Below are positions 36,228 through 49,109 of a DNA stretch of 64,000 bases, piece by piece (the stretch's first letter is position 1; the number at the start of each line of letters is the position of its first letter). Below the pieces are notes generated by a model. The model did no database searches, was not told the DNA's origin, and saw only the letters and a program-made list of their open reading frames with translations. Origin of the DNA: Papaver somniferum (lineage: Eukaryota > Streptophyta > Magnoliopsida > Ranunculales > Papaveraceae). The position numbers and the translations under genes were made by a program. The stretch covers positions 14,156,063 through 14,220,062 of the forward strand of contig NC_039362.1 of assembly GCF_003573695.1 (NCBI RefSeq), read 5' to 3'.

Positions 36228-37559
36228 GTTGACATAGCTCATCTTGTGTTTGTATTTGAAACACTTTGAAAACTCATGTCCCTTGAGAAAACAATATGAG
36301 CATGTCAACGCACAAGATGGTTCATGCACCTTTGAAATGCAAGCTGCTAGGCACAAGGTAGATCCTGAAACATTAAAACAAGGGGTTTCCAAAAGAAAGG
36401 TCAATTGATTCTTCCATCTTGATTGGGTTTTCTTCTACAAAGCCATTAAGATTGATATATGTATTGCTACACTTATCAAAATCAATGTTTTCACATAGAA
36501 GAGCAACACTTGATTTCTTGCCTTCATCAGAATCATAATTGTCAGACATTTCATCAAGTGTTACAGCAAGACCTTTGTTCCCAGTGTATTTTCCACGATT
36601 TGGACACTCGTTTGCAAAATGACCAAACCCTTTACACTTAAAGCATTGAGGCATATCCTCGTCATCAGTTTCATCTGTGTCCCTGTTTTTAGGAGGAATA
36701 TGATTATGAGGTTTGATTGATGCTTTTGGCTTATCTCTGGAGAACCGTTTACTTCTCTTCAACAGAAGATCTCTAAACTGTCTTGTGATCATCGAGACTG
36801 ATTTTTCAAGATCTTCATCTGATAAATCCCTCTCAGAGTGATCATCTTCAGAGATATACACATTTTTACTTTTATCAAGTAATTTTGTGTCTTTTAGTGC
36901 TTTGAACGCAACATCCTTAGATTTGGATGAATACTCGTGATCAAAGATCTTAAGCTTCCCAACCAGCGTATTTCTGGAGAGATTATCAAGGTTATTTCCC
37001 TCAATGATGGCATGCTTCTTAGAGTCGTATCTAGATGGCAGCGATCTGAGAATTTTCATCACAATGTCCTTTTCAGGAATAATCTTACCCAATGCAAAAG
37101 ATGCATTAACAATTTTAGACTCTTTGTGATTAAACTCATCAAATGAATCTTCATCTGTCATACGAAGGTTTTCCAAATCGGAATTAAGGTTTTGAAGCCT
37201 AGCTTCCTTTTCACTGGTATTACTTTCGAATACGGTTTCTAAGATATCCCACGCATCTTTAGACCTAGTGCATTTTGACACATGGTGCTGAAGATTTGGG
37301 GTAATGGCATGTATGATGGCATTCAAACCGTCGGAGTTTTGCTTTGCGACAAGTATCTCAGCAGCATCGTATTCGCCAATATTTTTTGGAACATTAACGT
37401 TACCTACTGCAACAATGGAGCATCATAGCCATTAACAACATATACCCATGATTGAAAAGCACGCGCTTGAAGAAAATATCGCATAGAAATTTTCCACCAT
37501 AAGTAATTAGAGCCATCGAAGACTGGTGGTACGTTAATAGAGATAGCACCTCTGTCCAT
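36228..37559 (-). pseudogene. Ty1/copia gag (copia 2), truncated by Athila 2
   Basis: ATG at 37557-37559 opens MDRGAISINVPPVFDGSNYL. A one-base loss near 37421 shifts the frame, then 36373-37326 is open for 317 residues. That part holds a gag/UBN2-type core (DAWDILETVFE, IVMKILRSLPSRYDSK) and a CCHC knuckle (C228, C231, H236, C241). A second knuckle-like stretch (CSYCFLKGHEFSKC) is readable at about 36305-36259 in another frame. Protease, integrase and RT are absent because Athila 2 cuts the element at 36227. SIRE/Maximus-like by architecture. Confidence 0.85.
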
Positions 37560-37611
37560 AGAGTCAGATCGCTACAAACACATACTTTTGAGGTCTTAAA
37601 CGTGTTTGCCT

Positions 37612-37623
37612 GCTCTGATACCA
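37612..37623 (-). other. Primer binding site, initiator-Met tRNA type (copia 2)
   Basis: TGGTATCAGAGC on the minus strand, two bases inside the LTR at 37626. Confidence 0.9.
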
Positions 37624-37625
37624 AT

Positions 37626-40062
37626 TGAAAAAACGGGGGTATAATAACCACACCCAATATTTCGATTAGCAATCTGTATGGACTAACTTCAATATACTTT
37701 CTAGATAATTAACTAGACAGTCAGACTCAATCTAGAGATAAGTATATTAAGGAGTTAATATCTCTCTCACTTGATTTGATCTTTACTCGAGCAAATAGAA
37801 ATCTGCGAGTCTTTATCAAATACAAGGATAATAACTTGCATGGTACCAAAGACCAATATCCAAGTGTCAATCAATTTAAATCAACAAGAAAAGGTTGGAT
37901 ATTCTAATTGATTGATCCTAACGCACAACCTGTGATATTTCAATTATATAACGAAATATAATGTGGAATATAAATAACACAGACACCCGAAATTTTGTTA
38001 ACGAGGAAATCGCAAATACAGAAAAACCTCGGGACCTAGTCCAGATTGAACACCACACTGTATTAAGCCGCTACAGACACTAGCCTACTACAAACTAACT
38101 TCGGTCTGGACTGTAGTTGAACCCTAATCAATCTCACACTGATTCAAGGTACAGTTGCGCTCCTTACGTCTCTGATCCCAGCAGGATACTACGCACTTGA
38201 TTCCCTTAGATGATCTCACCCACAACCAAGAGTTGTTACGACCCAAAGTCGAAGACTTTAATAAACAAATCTGTATCACACAGAAAAGTCTATGATAGGT
38301 AAATCTGTCTCCCACAGATAGACCTAAGAGTTTTTGTTCCGTCTTTTAATAAATCAAGGTGAATAGGAACTAATTGATAATCCGTACTTATATCCCGAAG
38401 AACAGCCTAGTATTATCAATCACCTCACAACAATCTTAATCGTATGGTAGCGAAACAAGATGTTGCGGAATCACAAACGATGAGACGAAGATGTTTGTGA
38501 TTTCTTTTTATCTTTCCCTATCAGAGATATAATATCAAGTCAATATTCATTTGAACTTGTACGATAGAAAATGGAAAGATCAGATCGCTCATCTACAAGA
38601 GAAGTAGTTTCTCCTGGCTTCACAATCCCAATGAAGTCTTTCAGTCGTTAACCTACAGGGTCTCGGGAAGAAACCTAAGGTTAAAGGATAATCGACTCTA
38701 GCAAACTAACTAGTACCACGCAGAAGGTGTGGGGATTAGTTTTTCCAGTTGCTAGATGTCTCCTTTATATAGCTTTCAAATCAGGGTTTGCAATCCAAGT
38801 TACCTTGGTAACAAAGCATTCAATATTCACCGTTAGATGAAAAACCTGATTTCTCCAAGCTAATATCTTTCAACCGTTAGATCGAAACTTAGCTTGTCAT
38901 ACACAAATGAAATGTGTTTCATTTAGGTTTGAGTAACCGTACCTAAACGTGTACACTTGGTTGGTTCACAAATAGTTAACCGAGGTTAGCCTTATGAGTA
39001 CTTTCATATCAACCATATTCATCTTTCTCATAACTAGTTCAAATGACTCATAAGAACTAGTTGATATAGTTGTACAATTGCTTAGGTCTTTATTCATAGA
39101 CACAATTGAAACAAAATCGGTTTGATTCACTTGAATCAATTCATGAACAATATATCCATGGTTTGCAAAGATTGCATTCCTTATGGATTTATTGTTTTAA
39201 GTTCATGAACTTCCGATTTGAGAAATAACCAGCTTGGGTACCCGTACGGGTACGTGTACCTTAGCTACCGGATTTGAGTTTTGAAACTCAGCAGAAATTT
39301 TCGGTTAGAAAACTCCGTGAGTACGCGTACCTAAGGTGACTGGTTTTCCAGTTTGTAAACTACAAACTCCAGCAGAAGTTTTCGGTCAGAAAACTTCTGC
39401 CAGTACGCGTACCCAACCTGTCTCCTTTACCAATGTCGCATGCACAAGTGCACACAATTGGTTTCTGGCACATGGATTTATAAACTAATGTGCGAACACA
39501 CTATATATGCTTATATCCATAGTTGGTTACATAATCTCAACTCTACATTTCAATTATTGAAACATTCTTCTATAATGTTATAACAATCGTTATTCACGAC
39601 TATTGTCATCAAAGCTATTTTCAAGATTGAAACGTCATCATGACTTTTGTCAAGGATAAAGATGAAAAGTGGTTAAAGCGAAAGCTTACCAACATGTATT
39701 TCAAGAAAAAGATAGGCGAGTAAACTCGACTCGAAATAGCAAATGTGTATGTATGAAAACTATCATACTTATACGACTTTGTCTCAAGAGTAGGAGATAG
39801 AGAGATATACTTTTGAGTGATAGATAAGTTCAAGTCTCCACATACCTTTTAGTCGGATGAAGCTCCACTAGTTCCTCGATTAGTTCTTCGTCTTCATAAG
39901 ATAATCGCCATGGAGTCTGGAGCTCAACTACACTAATCTGTCCTAAACCGAGACTTAGCTATAAGTAGTCTAGAAATCAAGACATATAGTTTTGACAACT
40001 AAACTTGACAAACATGCTTGAGATAGCAACACATGAGAGTTCGACCGAGCAGTGCTCTAACA
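37626..40062 (-). repeat. 5' LTR of copia 2
   Basis: 2437 bp, minus-strand ends TGTTAGAGC...TTTTTCA. It carries a GTACGCGTACC-type repeat cassette (39240-39415) where copia 1 has TTCGCGGACTT repeats. It interrupts an older plus-strand LTR, which resumes at 40063 (ACAGT would be one target-duplication copy; the other is lost). Confidence 0.88.
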
Positions 40063-40712
40063 ACAGTCATTAGACTCGGAATGTTTCGTATTAATCATTC
40101 GATCACTTGAAAATTACTTATAAGCTAGTAGTTTGTGTGAGACAGCTATTGTCGTCTTCTAAGGATGTTTCAATGATTGAAATTGGATTTTAGAACAATT
40201 AACCATTATATGGATATTGCACATTATGCATACCCGTATGCAAACTGTTGTAAGAATGATTCAGGTCCGGGAACAAAGTATGCATACCCGTATGCGAACG
40301 GTTTTAACTTGTAAAGTCCAGTAAAGTTTTAATATCGGTTAAATATGAATTCATACTGAGTTGGTTTAAGTTCTAAAATCGGTTAAGTATGATTTCATAC
40401 TCACGAACAAATATATTTATAAATAAAGGAATGCAATTTTTGCAAACCGTGGCTAAAATGTTCATGATCTGATTCTATTGAATCAATCCGATTTTGCTTC
40501 AATTGTGTCTTGTTACTCTTGTATACTTCTATGAGAATATAAACAATTGAACAACTCTATGAGTAACACAATCAGATTCATTTGATTATCATTTTATCTA
40601 GAAGTATTAAGATGAATGTGGTTAATACAAAAGTGTACATATGGCTAACTTCGGTTAACTATTGTTGAGCCAACTCAATATACACGTTTAGGTACGGTTA
40701 CCCATATATAAA
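40063..40712 (+). repeat. Older plus-strand copia LTR, middle part
   Basis: Aligns with 41190-41940 of the neighbouring solo LTR. Its start is lost beyond copia 2 and its continuation is at 43211. Contains TATGCATACCCGTATGC repeats at 40225-40300. Confidence 0.8.
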
Positions 40713-43210
40713 TGTTAGAGTAATGCTCGGTCGAACTCGCAAGCGTTGCTATCTCAAGCTTGTTTGTCAAGTTTATTTTCCAAAACTATAAGTCTTTATT
40801 TCTAATATACTTATATCTAAGTCCCGGATTAGGATAATAAGTGTAGTTGAGCATTAGACTTCACGGCGTTCATCGATTGAATACGAATAACTACTAAGGG
40901 GAGCTTGTGGAACTTCATCAACAAAAGGTATGTGGAGACTTGAACTCATCTATCATTCAAAAATATATCTATTATATCTCCTATTTGAGACAAAAGTTAT
41001 CTATATAGACTTCGATTATACACATTTGATATTTCAAGCTGAGTTTAACTCGCTTACATATTTGTCGAGATATGTGTTAGTAAGCTTTCGCTTTAACCAA
41101 TTTCATCTTATATTCTTGACGAAAGTCAAAAGATGATCATGTGAAAATTGCCTTGTAACATCTTACACGATTTGTATGAGACAGTCATTTGATGTATACT
41201 CAGAATGTTTCGTATTGATCATTCGATCACTTGAAAATTGCTTTGAATCTAATAGTTTGCGTGAGACAGCTATTGTCGTCTTCTAAGAATATTTCAATGA
41301 TTGAAATGGGAGTTTATAAAAATTAACCATGATTGGATATAGCATAGTATGCGCACTTGTATGTTAAACTGTTGCAAGTTATTCCAAGCCCGGGAACCAT
41401 AGTATGCATACCCGTGTGCGTACTGGTTGGTTAATGAAAGTCCGGGGACTTAGTATGCATATCGGTATGCGTACTGGCGTGAGTTTCAAGTTCCGGATAT
41501 TCAACTGAGTTTGGAAGGTATGCGTACCCGTTCGCATACTGGCGAACCCAAACTTAGTCCGACCACTTAGGTATGCGTACCCGTTTGCATACTTGAGTAG
41601 GTTATGTTCTAAAATCGGTTTGTTCATGAACTAATACATTTATATAATTGGGAATGCAATCTTTTGCAAACCATGGATATAGTGTTCATGAATTGATTCG
41701 ACTGAATCAAAATCGATTTTGCTTCAATTGAGTCTTGTATACTTCTATGAGAATATAAACAATTGAACAACTCTAGAACTAGTTTCATTTGAGTCATTTG
41801 AACTAGTTATGGTTAAAATGAATATGGTTGATATGAAAGTGTTCATATGGTTAACTTCGGTTAACTATTGTTGAGCCAACAAAGGTGCACACGTTTAGGT
41901 ACAGTTACTCATATCTAAATGAAGTCACTTTTCATTTGTGTGTAACAAGCTAAGTTCGATCTAACGGTTGAAAGATATTAGCTTGAGTCTAATCATGTTT
42001 TCATCTAACAGTGAATATTGAATGCTTTGTTACCAAGGTAGGATTGATTGCAAACCCTGATTTGAAGACTATATAAGGGAGAACTCTAGCAACTGGGAAA
42101 CATAATCCCCACACCTTCTGTGTTATACCAGTTGCGACTAGAGTCGATTCTTCTTTAACCTTAGGTTTTTCCAAAACCCTGTAGGTTAACGACTTAAAGA
42201 CTTCATTGGGATTGTGAAGCCAGACCCAACTATTTTCCCTGTAGATGCGTGTTTTGATCTTGCTGTTTTCTATCTTATTGAGTATTATCTTCTCTAAGAT
42301 TTGCTCGAGATTTAATCTTCGATAGGCAAGATAAAAAAGTAGTCACAAACATCTTCGTCTCATCATTTATGATTCCATAATATCTTGTTTCGCTACCATA
42401 TGATTAAGATTATTGTGAGGTGATTGATATTACTAGGTTTTTCTTCGGGAATATAAGTCTGGTGTATCAATTGGTTCCTGTTCACCTTGATTTATCAAAA
42501 TGTGGAACAAAAGTCATAGGTATATGTGTGGGAGACAGATTTATCTATTCAATAGATTTTTCTGTGTTAGACATATTGGTTTATCAAGTCTTCGACTTTG
42601 GGTCGTAGAAAATCTTAGTTGTGGGTGAGATCATCTAAGGGAATCAAGTGCGCAGAATCTGGCGTGGTTCTAGAGGCTTAAGGAACGCGACTGCACGTTG
42701 ATCAGTGTGAGATTGGTTAGGGCTCAACTACATTCTAGTCTGAAGTTAACTTGGAGTAGGCTAGTGTCTGTAGCGTCTTAATACAGTGTGGTGTTCAAAT
42801 CTGGACAAGGTCCCGGGGTTTTTCTGCATTTTCGGTTTCCTCGTTAACAAAATTTCTGGTCTGTGTTATTTCTTTTCCGCATTGTATTTATTTATATAAT
42901 TGAAATATCACAGGTTGTGCGTAAGTTCAATCAATTTTGAATCCAGCTTTTGGTTGTTGATTAAATTTATTGAGACTTGGATATTGGTTTTTGATACCGT
43001 CCAAGTTATTTCTTATATTCAATCGGGCTCGCAAATTCCTATTTGTTTGATTGCAGATTAAATTGAGAAATAGAGATATAACTCTTGGATATACTTTTCT
43101 CAAGATTGAGTCTGAATGTCTAGTTGATTCTCTTGAAAGTATATTGGAGTTAGTCCATACAGCTTTCTTAGTGAAATATTGGGTGTGGTTGTTAGACCCT
43201 CGCTTTTTCA
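40713..43210 (+). mobile_element. Solo copia LTR inserted in the older LTR
   Basis: 2498 bp, TGTTAGAG...TTTTTCA. Flanks ATAAA (40708-40712) and CTAAA (43211-43215) fit one target duplication with one mutation, and the host LTR sequence is continuous across it. No interior or second LTR, so it arose by LTR-LTR recombination. Carries TATGCGTACCCGT repeats at 41400-41590 and a TATATAAGGGAG TATA region near 42070. Confidence 0.85.
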
Positions 43211-44482
43211 CTAAATGAAAGTATATTTCATTTGTGTGTAATAAGCTAAGACCGTCTAACGGTGGAGAGATATTGCTTTGGTTTTAAGCAAACTTAGCTT
43301 GAATCTTAAATCAGGTTTTTATCTAACGACGAATATTGATTGCTTTGTTTCAAAGTTATCAAACCCTGATTTGAAGACTATATAAGGGAGAACTCTAGCA
43401 ACTGGGAAACCTAATCCCTGCACCTTCTGTGTGATATTAGTTGCGAGTATAGTTGATTATCCTTTAACCTAGGTTTTTCTAAAAATCATTATAGGTTAAC
43501 GACTTGAAGACTTCATTGGGATTGTGAAGCCATACCCAACTATTTTCTTTGTAGTTGCGTGTTCTGATCTTACTTGTTCTATCATATTGAGTACTATCTT
43601 CTCTAATATTTGCTCGAGATTTATCTCCGATAGGTAAGATATAAAAAGTAATCACAAAGCTCTTCGTCTCATTCTTTGTGATTTCACAATAACTTGTTCT
43701 ACTACCATATAGTTAAGTTATTGTGAGGTGATTGATATTTCTAGGATGTTCATCGGGAATATAAGACCATATTATCAAAAGACGGAACAAACACTTCATA
43801 GGTACTTCTGTGGGAGACAGATTTATCTATCAGAATAAACTTTTCTGTGGGAGACAGATTTGTTTATCAAGTCTTCGACTTTGGGTCGTAGCAACTCTTA
43901 GTTGTGCATGAGATCAGCTAAGAGAATCAAGTACGTAGAGTCCTGCTGGGATTCAGAGGCGTAAGGAACGCGATTATATCTTAATCAGTGTGACATTGGT
44001 TATGGCTCAACTTCATTCTAGTCCGAAGTTAACTTTTAGTATGCTAGAGTCTGTAGCGGTTTAATACGGTGTGGTGTTAAAATCTGGATTAGGTCCCGGG
44101 GTTTTCATGCATTTTCAGTATCCTCGTTAACAAAACTTCTGGTGTATGTGTTATTTCTTTTTTGCATTATATTTTTATATAATTTAAATATCACAAGTTG
44201 TGTGTAGTTCAATCAATTGGAAAATCCAACCTTTGGTTGTTGATTGAAAATGATTGACACTTGAACATTGGTTTTTGATACCGTTCAAGTTATTTCTCTT
44301 ATCAATCGGGCTCATAGATTTCTATCTGTTCGATTGCAGATTGTATTGAGAAATTGAGATATATGTTTTTCCTTGATTGAGTCTGACTGTCTAGTTGATT
44401 CTCTTGTAAATTATATTGAAGTTAGTCCATACAGATTGTCGAATGAAATGTTGTATGTGGTTGTTATACCCTCGCTTTTTCA
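43211..44482 (+). repeat. Older plus-strand copia LTR, 3' part
   Basis: Continuation of 40063-40712, ending TTTTTCA at 44482. It is followed by DNA without a PBS, so it is a 3' or solo LTR. No gene. Confidence 0.8.
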
Positions 44483-44483
44483 A

Positions 44484-46372
44484 TGTCAAACTAAATACGG
44501 TGTTCTTAACATCCCTTAAAAATGATCCACAAACGAAATGTCAATCAACGAAAAAATGATGAAAACTACCCAAGTACAATTATCCCCACTGCCTCACAAC
44601 TACATAATGGAAATAAATAATAGAAGAAGTGTAGATGTCCACCCACAGTTAGATATCTTTAGAATATCCACCGGAACTGGAATCAATCTGACTCCTTCAC
44701 GAGTCCTAACAATGCCTGGAAAAGATAATCAACGGGAGTTAAACTCCAAGCAAGTTTACTTGATCGCCGAGTCACATAGACATACAAAAATGGTAAATAT
44801 ATCGTAAGCCAGAAAGTCACAATAAAAATAAAATTTTACATTAATTACAATTAGAGCAGTCACTCTTAAAGAACCTAAAGTCTTCTCGTTTAACAATCTT
44901 TACAGTGTGATACTAAAGGACTCATTTCTAGTAAAATTTTATACCTCAATACGATACCGGAACCTATCCGCAATCACATTAACTACGTCCAGGACACATC
45001 CGAAATGTTTATAAAATATAATGTACCTCATCCGGGACATATCCGCAACTACTAACTCACATATAATACCGGTATGTATGGTTGTACTCTTAGCACATAT
45101 ATTATTGTACCGGGAACACATCCACTCTGAATCCCTCTTATCTTTGGGAATGGGATTTAACTAGCTTCCTTTAGGGGCCTACTCAAAACCACCCATAACA
45201 GGTCTCACCACACGGTTACAATTATCACTTGTGAACCCATTACTGCTCAATAATAACAAAACTTGTGACCAAAGTGAACAGATGAAAAGTACTTACATCC
45301 TGACGTACAAAGTCTCCACTATCTAGCAATGAAAAGTAGTGCTCCTCCTTACAGCAAGACTTATCCTAGATGTTACCAGTTATACTAAAAAGATCTCAAC
45401 TAGCTCACTATGCTGAAGCTATTAAATTCATAACACTTTATATCTCTAAGAACATGTAATATTACAGTTTGACATTTAAACCCCACTAACGGACTAATGC
45501 TTTATTAGTGCCCACCAGGCATTTGGTGTTAGGATCATGATACGTAGGCATTCAGTATTTAGCTGATGATAATCACACAAGGGCACCATCATATACCCAC
45601 TACCACTAACACCATGAACAGAACACATCCTAGAAAATAAACAATTCACCACTGATATTGACTATACAAGAACCTTAATTGGAATCTTATAACCAAGTTT
45701 AAACGGATAAAGCATCAAATGATCACAAGGTTTCACATAAATATTAATACGTCGGACTAATCACTAATCAACAACTAAAATAGACATCTACTATATCCAG
45801 TTTTACTATCTCGCTTTCATACCGCTATGCTCACGGTGTCATACATACAATAGCTACATGAATCATTCCATGGACAACCAAGACATCTAAAGAAAATTGA
45901 TTAGAGAGCAGAGGAATAAAACTCAAGTATGATACACGAGATATTTGATCATCACTTTTACATATATCTGGGACTAAGAGATCCAGAAAACTTACCTCCA
46001 AACCAGTAAAACCTCGTTTCTCCTCTTATGTAGAAATACAACTTTCACTGATCCTTCCCTATATTAAATTAAAAATAAGAACCATCTCATAATATCTAGA
46101 ACTTGATTGCAAATCTAGGCAAGAGAAAAAATCATTTTAACATTTACCTCTACCAATCACTATTCCGTTCGTTTTACCCGAAACATATCGATCTCGAATG
46201 CTAAGTACGGCGGGTAATTTCTTAGTATTTTAATTCTTTAATACTTACTCAAGTATTCAATTTCCCAAATTATACAATCACTTAGGATAATGCTAAGTAA
46301 AATATCGGATTCACTAAGGGCCTCCCTTGCATCGAATTATATATATACGTTGATAAAAATTCTAGTATTACA
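44484..46372 (-). repeat. Probable 3' LTR of a chromovirus (Tekay/Del-like)
   Basis: The right boundary is set by a PPT (46373-46386, CTAGTGGGGTAGAC on the minus strand) next to TGTAATAC, resembling the PPT-LTR junction of plant chromoviruses. The left boundary at TG 44484 is only a candidate, chosen because it gives TG...CA ends. No gene. Confidence 0.5.
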
Positions 46373-46406
46373 GTCTACCCCACTAGAAAAGGATTCCGCC
46401 CCCGAA

Positions 46407-46615
46407 ATCAAAATTACCTCGTTAGTAAAAAGATGTGGATGAGAACGAAGAATAACATCCTCACGTTCCCAAGAAGCCTCTCGCTCGTCTTGTGGATTCC
46501 ATTACACCTTAACAAATTAAATTTCCCGAGATCGTAGTTTCCTAACTTACCGTTCTAAAATACGAATACCCTTATCTTCATATGTGGCATCCGGTTTCAC
46601 AATCAACTCACTACG
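46407..46615 (-). pseudogene. Chromovirus integrase C-terminus and chromodomain, copy A
   Basis: Minus-strand translation gives KPDATYEDKGIRILER, VRKLRSREI and WNPQDEREASW, the chromodomain pattern of plant Ty3/gypsy chromoviruses, with at least three stops. It is cut upstream by the copia 3 LTR at 46616. A second copy sits at 52690-52892. Confidence 0.7.
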
Positions 46616-49109
46616 TGAAAAAGCAGGGGTCTAACAACCGCACCCAATATTTCTCTTAGCAATCTGTATGGACTAACTCCAATATACTTTCAAGAGAATC
46701 AACTGGACAACCAGACTCAATCTTAAGAAAAGTATATCCAAGAGTTATATCTCAATTTCTTAATTCAATCTGCAATCAAACAAATAAGAATCTGCGATTC
46801 CGATTGAATATAAAAAAATAACTTGGACGTTATCAAAAATCAATATCCAAGTGTCAATTAATTTAATCAACAACCAAAGGTTGGATTCACAATTGATTGA
46901 ACTTACGCACAACCTGTAATATCTCAATTATATAAACAAATATAATGCGGAAAAGAAATAACATAGACACCAGAAATTTTATTAACGAGGAAACCGCAAA
47001 TGCAGAAAAACCCCAGGACCTAGTCCAGATTTGAAAACCACATTGTATTAAGCCACTACAGACACTAGCCTACTCCAAGTTAACTTCGGACTGGAATGTA
47101 GTTGAGCCCTAACCAATCTCACACTGATCGAGGTACAGTCACGTTCCTTACGCCTCTAGAACCACGCCAGATTATGCGCACTTGATTCCCTTAGCTGATC
47201 TCACCCACAACTAAGAGTTTCTACGACCCAAAGTCGAAGACTTGATAAACCAATCTGTCTCACACAGAAAAGTCTATTGAATAGATAAATCTGTCTCCCA
47301 CAGATATACCTATGAGTTTTATTCCGTCTTTTGATAAATCAAGGTGAACAAGAACCAGTTGATACACCGGACTTATATTCCTAAAGAACATCCTAGTAAT
47401 ATCAATCACCTCACAATAATCTTAATTATATAGTAGCGAAACAAAATATTGTGGAATCACAAACGATGAGACGAAGATGTTTTTGACTACTTTTTATCTT
47501 GCCTATCTGAGATTAAATCTCGAGCAAATCTTTGAGAAGATAATACTCAATCACTATAGAAAACAGCAAGATCAGAACACACAACTACAACGAAAATAGT
47601 TGGCTCTGGCTTCACAATCCCAATGACAAGTCGTCAACCTACATGGTTTTGGAAAAACCTAAGGTTAAAGGAGAATCGACTCTAGTCGCAACTAGTATCA
47701 CACAGAAGGTGTTGGGATTAGGTTTCCCAGTTGCTAGAGTTCTCCCTTATATAGTCTTCAAATCAGGGTTTTTAATCAATATTACCTTGGTGGAAAAGCA
47801 TTCAATATTCACCGTTAGATGAAAACCTTATTAGTCTCAAGCTAATATATTTCAACCGTTAGATCGAACTTATCTTGTTACACACAAATGAAAAGTGACT
47901 TCATTTAGATTTGAGTAACCGTACATAAACATGTACACCTTGTTGGCTCAACAATAGTTAACCGAAGTTAGCCATATGAACAGTTTCATATCAATCATAT
48001 TCATCTTAACCATAACTAGTTCAAATGACTCAAATGAAAATAGTTCTAGAGTTGTTAAATTGTTTATATTCTCATAGAAGTATACAAGACACAATTGAAG
48101 CAAAATCGATTTTGATTCACTCGAATCAATTCATGAATATTATAGCTACCGTTTGCAAAAGATTGCATTCCTTATTATATAAATGTATTAGTTCATGAAC
48201 AAACCGATTTTAGAACATAACCTACTCAAGTATGCAAACGGGTATGCATACCTAAGTGGACGGACTAAGTTTGGGTTCGCCAGTATGCAAATGGGTACGC
48301 ATACCTTCCAAATTCAGTTGAATTTCCGGAACTTGAAACCCATGCCAGTATGCATACCGGTATGCATACTAAGTTCCCGGACTTTCATTAGCCAACCATT
48401 ACGCATACGCAAATGCATATTATGGTTCCCAGACTTGGAATAACTTGCAACAGTTTAGCATACAAGTACGCATACTATGATATATCCAATCATGGTTAAT
48501 TGTTTTAAACTCCCATTTCAATCATCGAAACATTCTTAGAAGACGACAATAGCCGTCTCACGCAAACTATTAGCTTCAAAGCAATTTTCAAGTGATCGAA
48601 TGATCAATACGAAATATTCCGAGTCTACATCAAATGATTGTCTCACACAAATCGTGTAAGATGTTACAAGGAAATTTGCACATGATCATCTTTTGACTTT
48701 CGTAAAGAATATAAGATGAACTTGGTTAAAGCGAAAGCTTGCCAACACATATCTCGAGAAATATGCAAGCGAGTTAAACTCAATTCGAAATATCAAATAT
48801 GTATAATCGAAGTCTATATAGATAACTTTTGTCTCAAATATGAGATAGAGTAGATAGACTTTTGAGTGATAAATGAGTTCAAGTCTCCACATACATTTTA
48901 TTGATGAAGTTTCACAAGCTCCCCTTATTAGTTCTTCGTCTTCAATCGATGAACACTATGAAGTCAAATGCTCAACTACACTTACTATCCTAATCCGGGA
49001 CTTAGCTATAAGTAGACTAGAAATCAAGAATTATAATTTTGGCAACTAAACTTGACAAACAATCTTGAGATAACAATGCTTGCGAGTTCGACCGAGCAGT
49101 GCTCTAACA
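46616..49109 (-). repeat. 3' LTR of copia 3
   Basis: 2494 bp, same family; inner side followed by PPT AAAGGGGGAGAT (49110-49121, minus). CTACG precedes it (46611-46615); CTAAG precedes the copy at 52893. Holds the TATGCATACCGGTATGCATAC repeat cassette (48230-48480). Confidence 0.88.
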
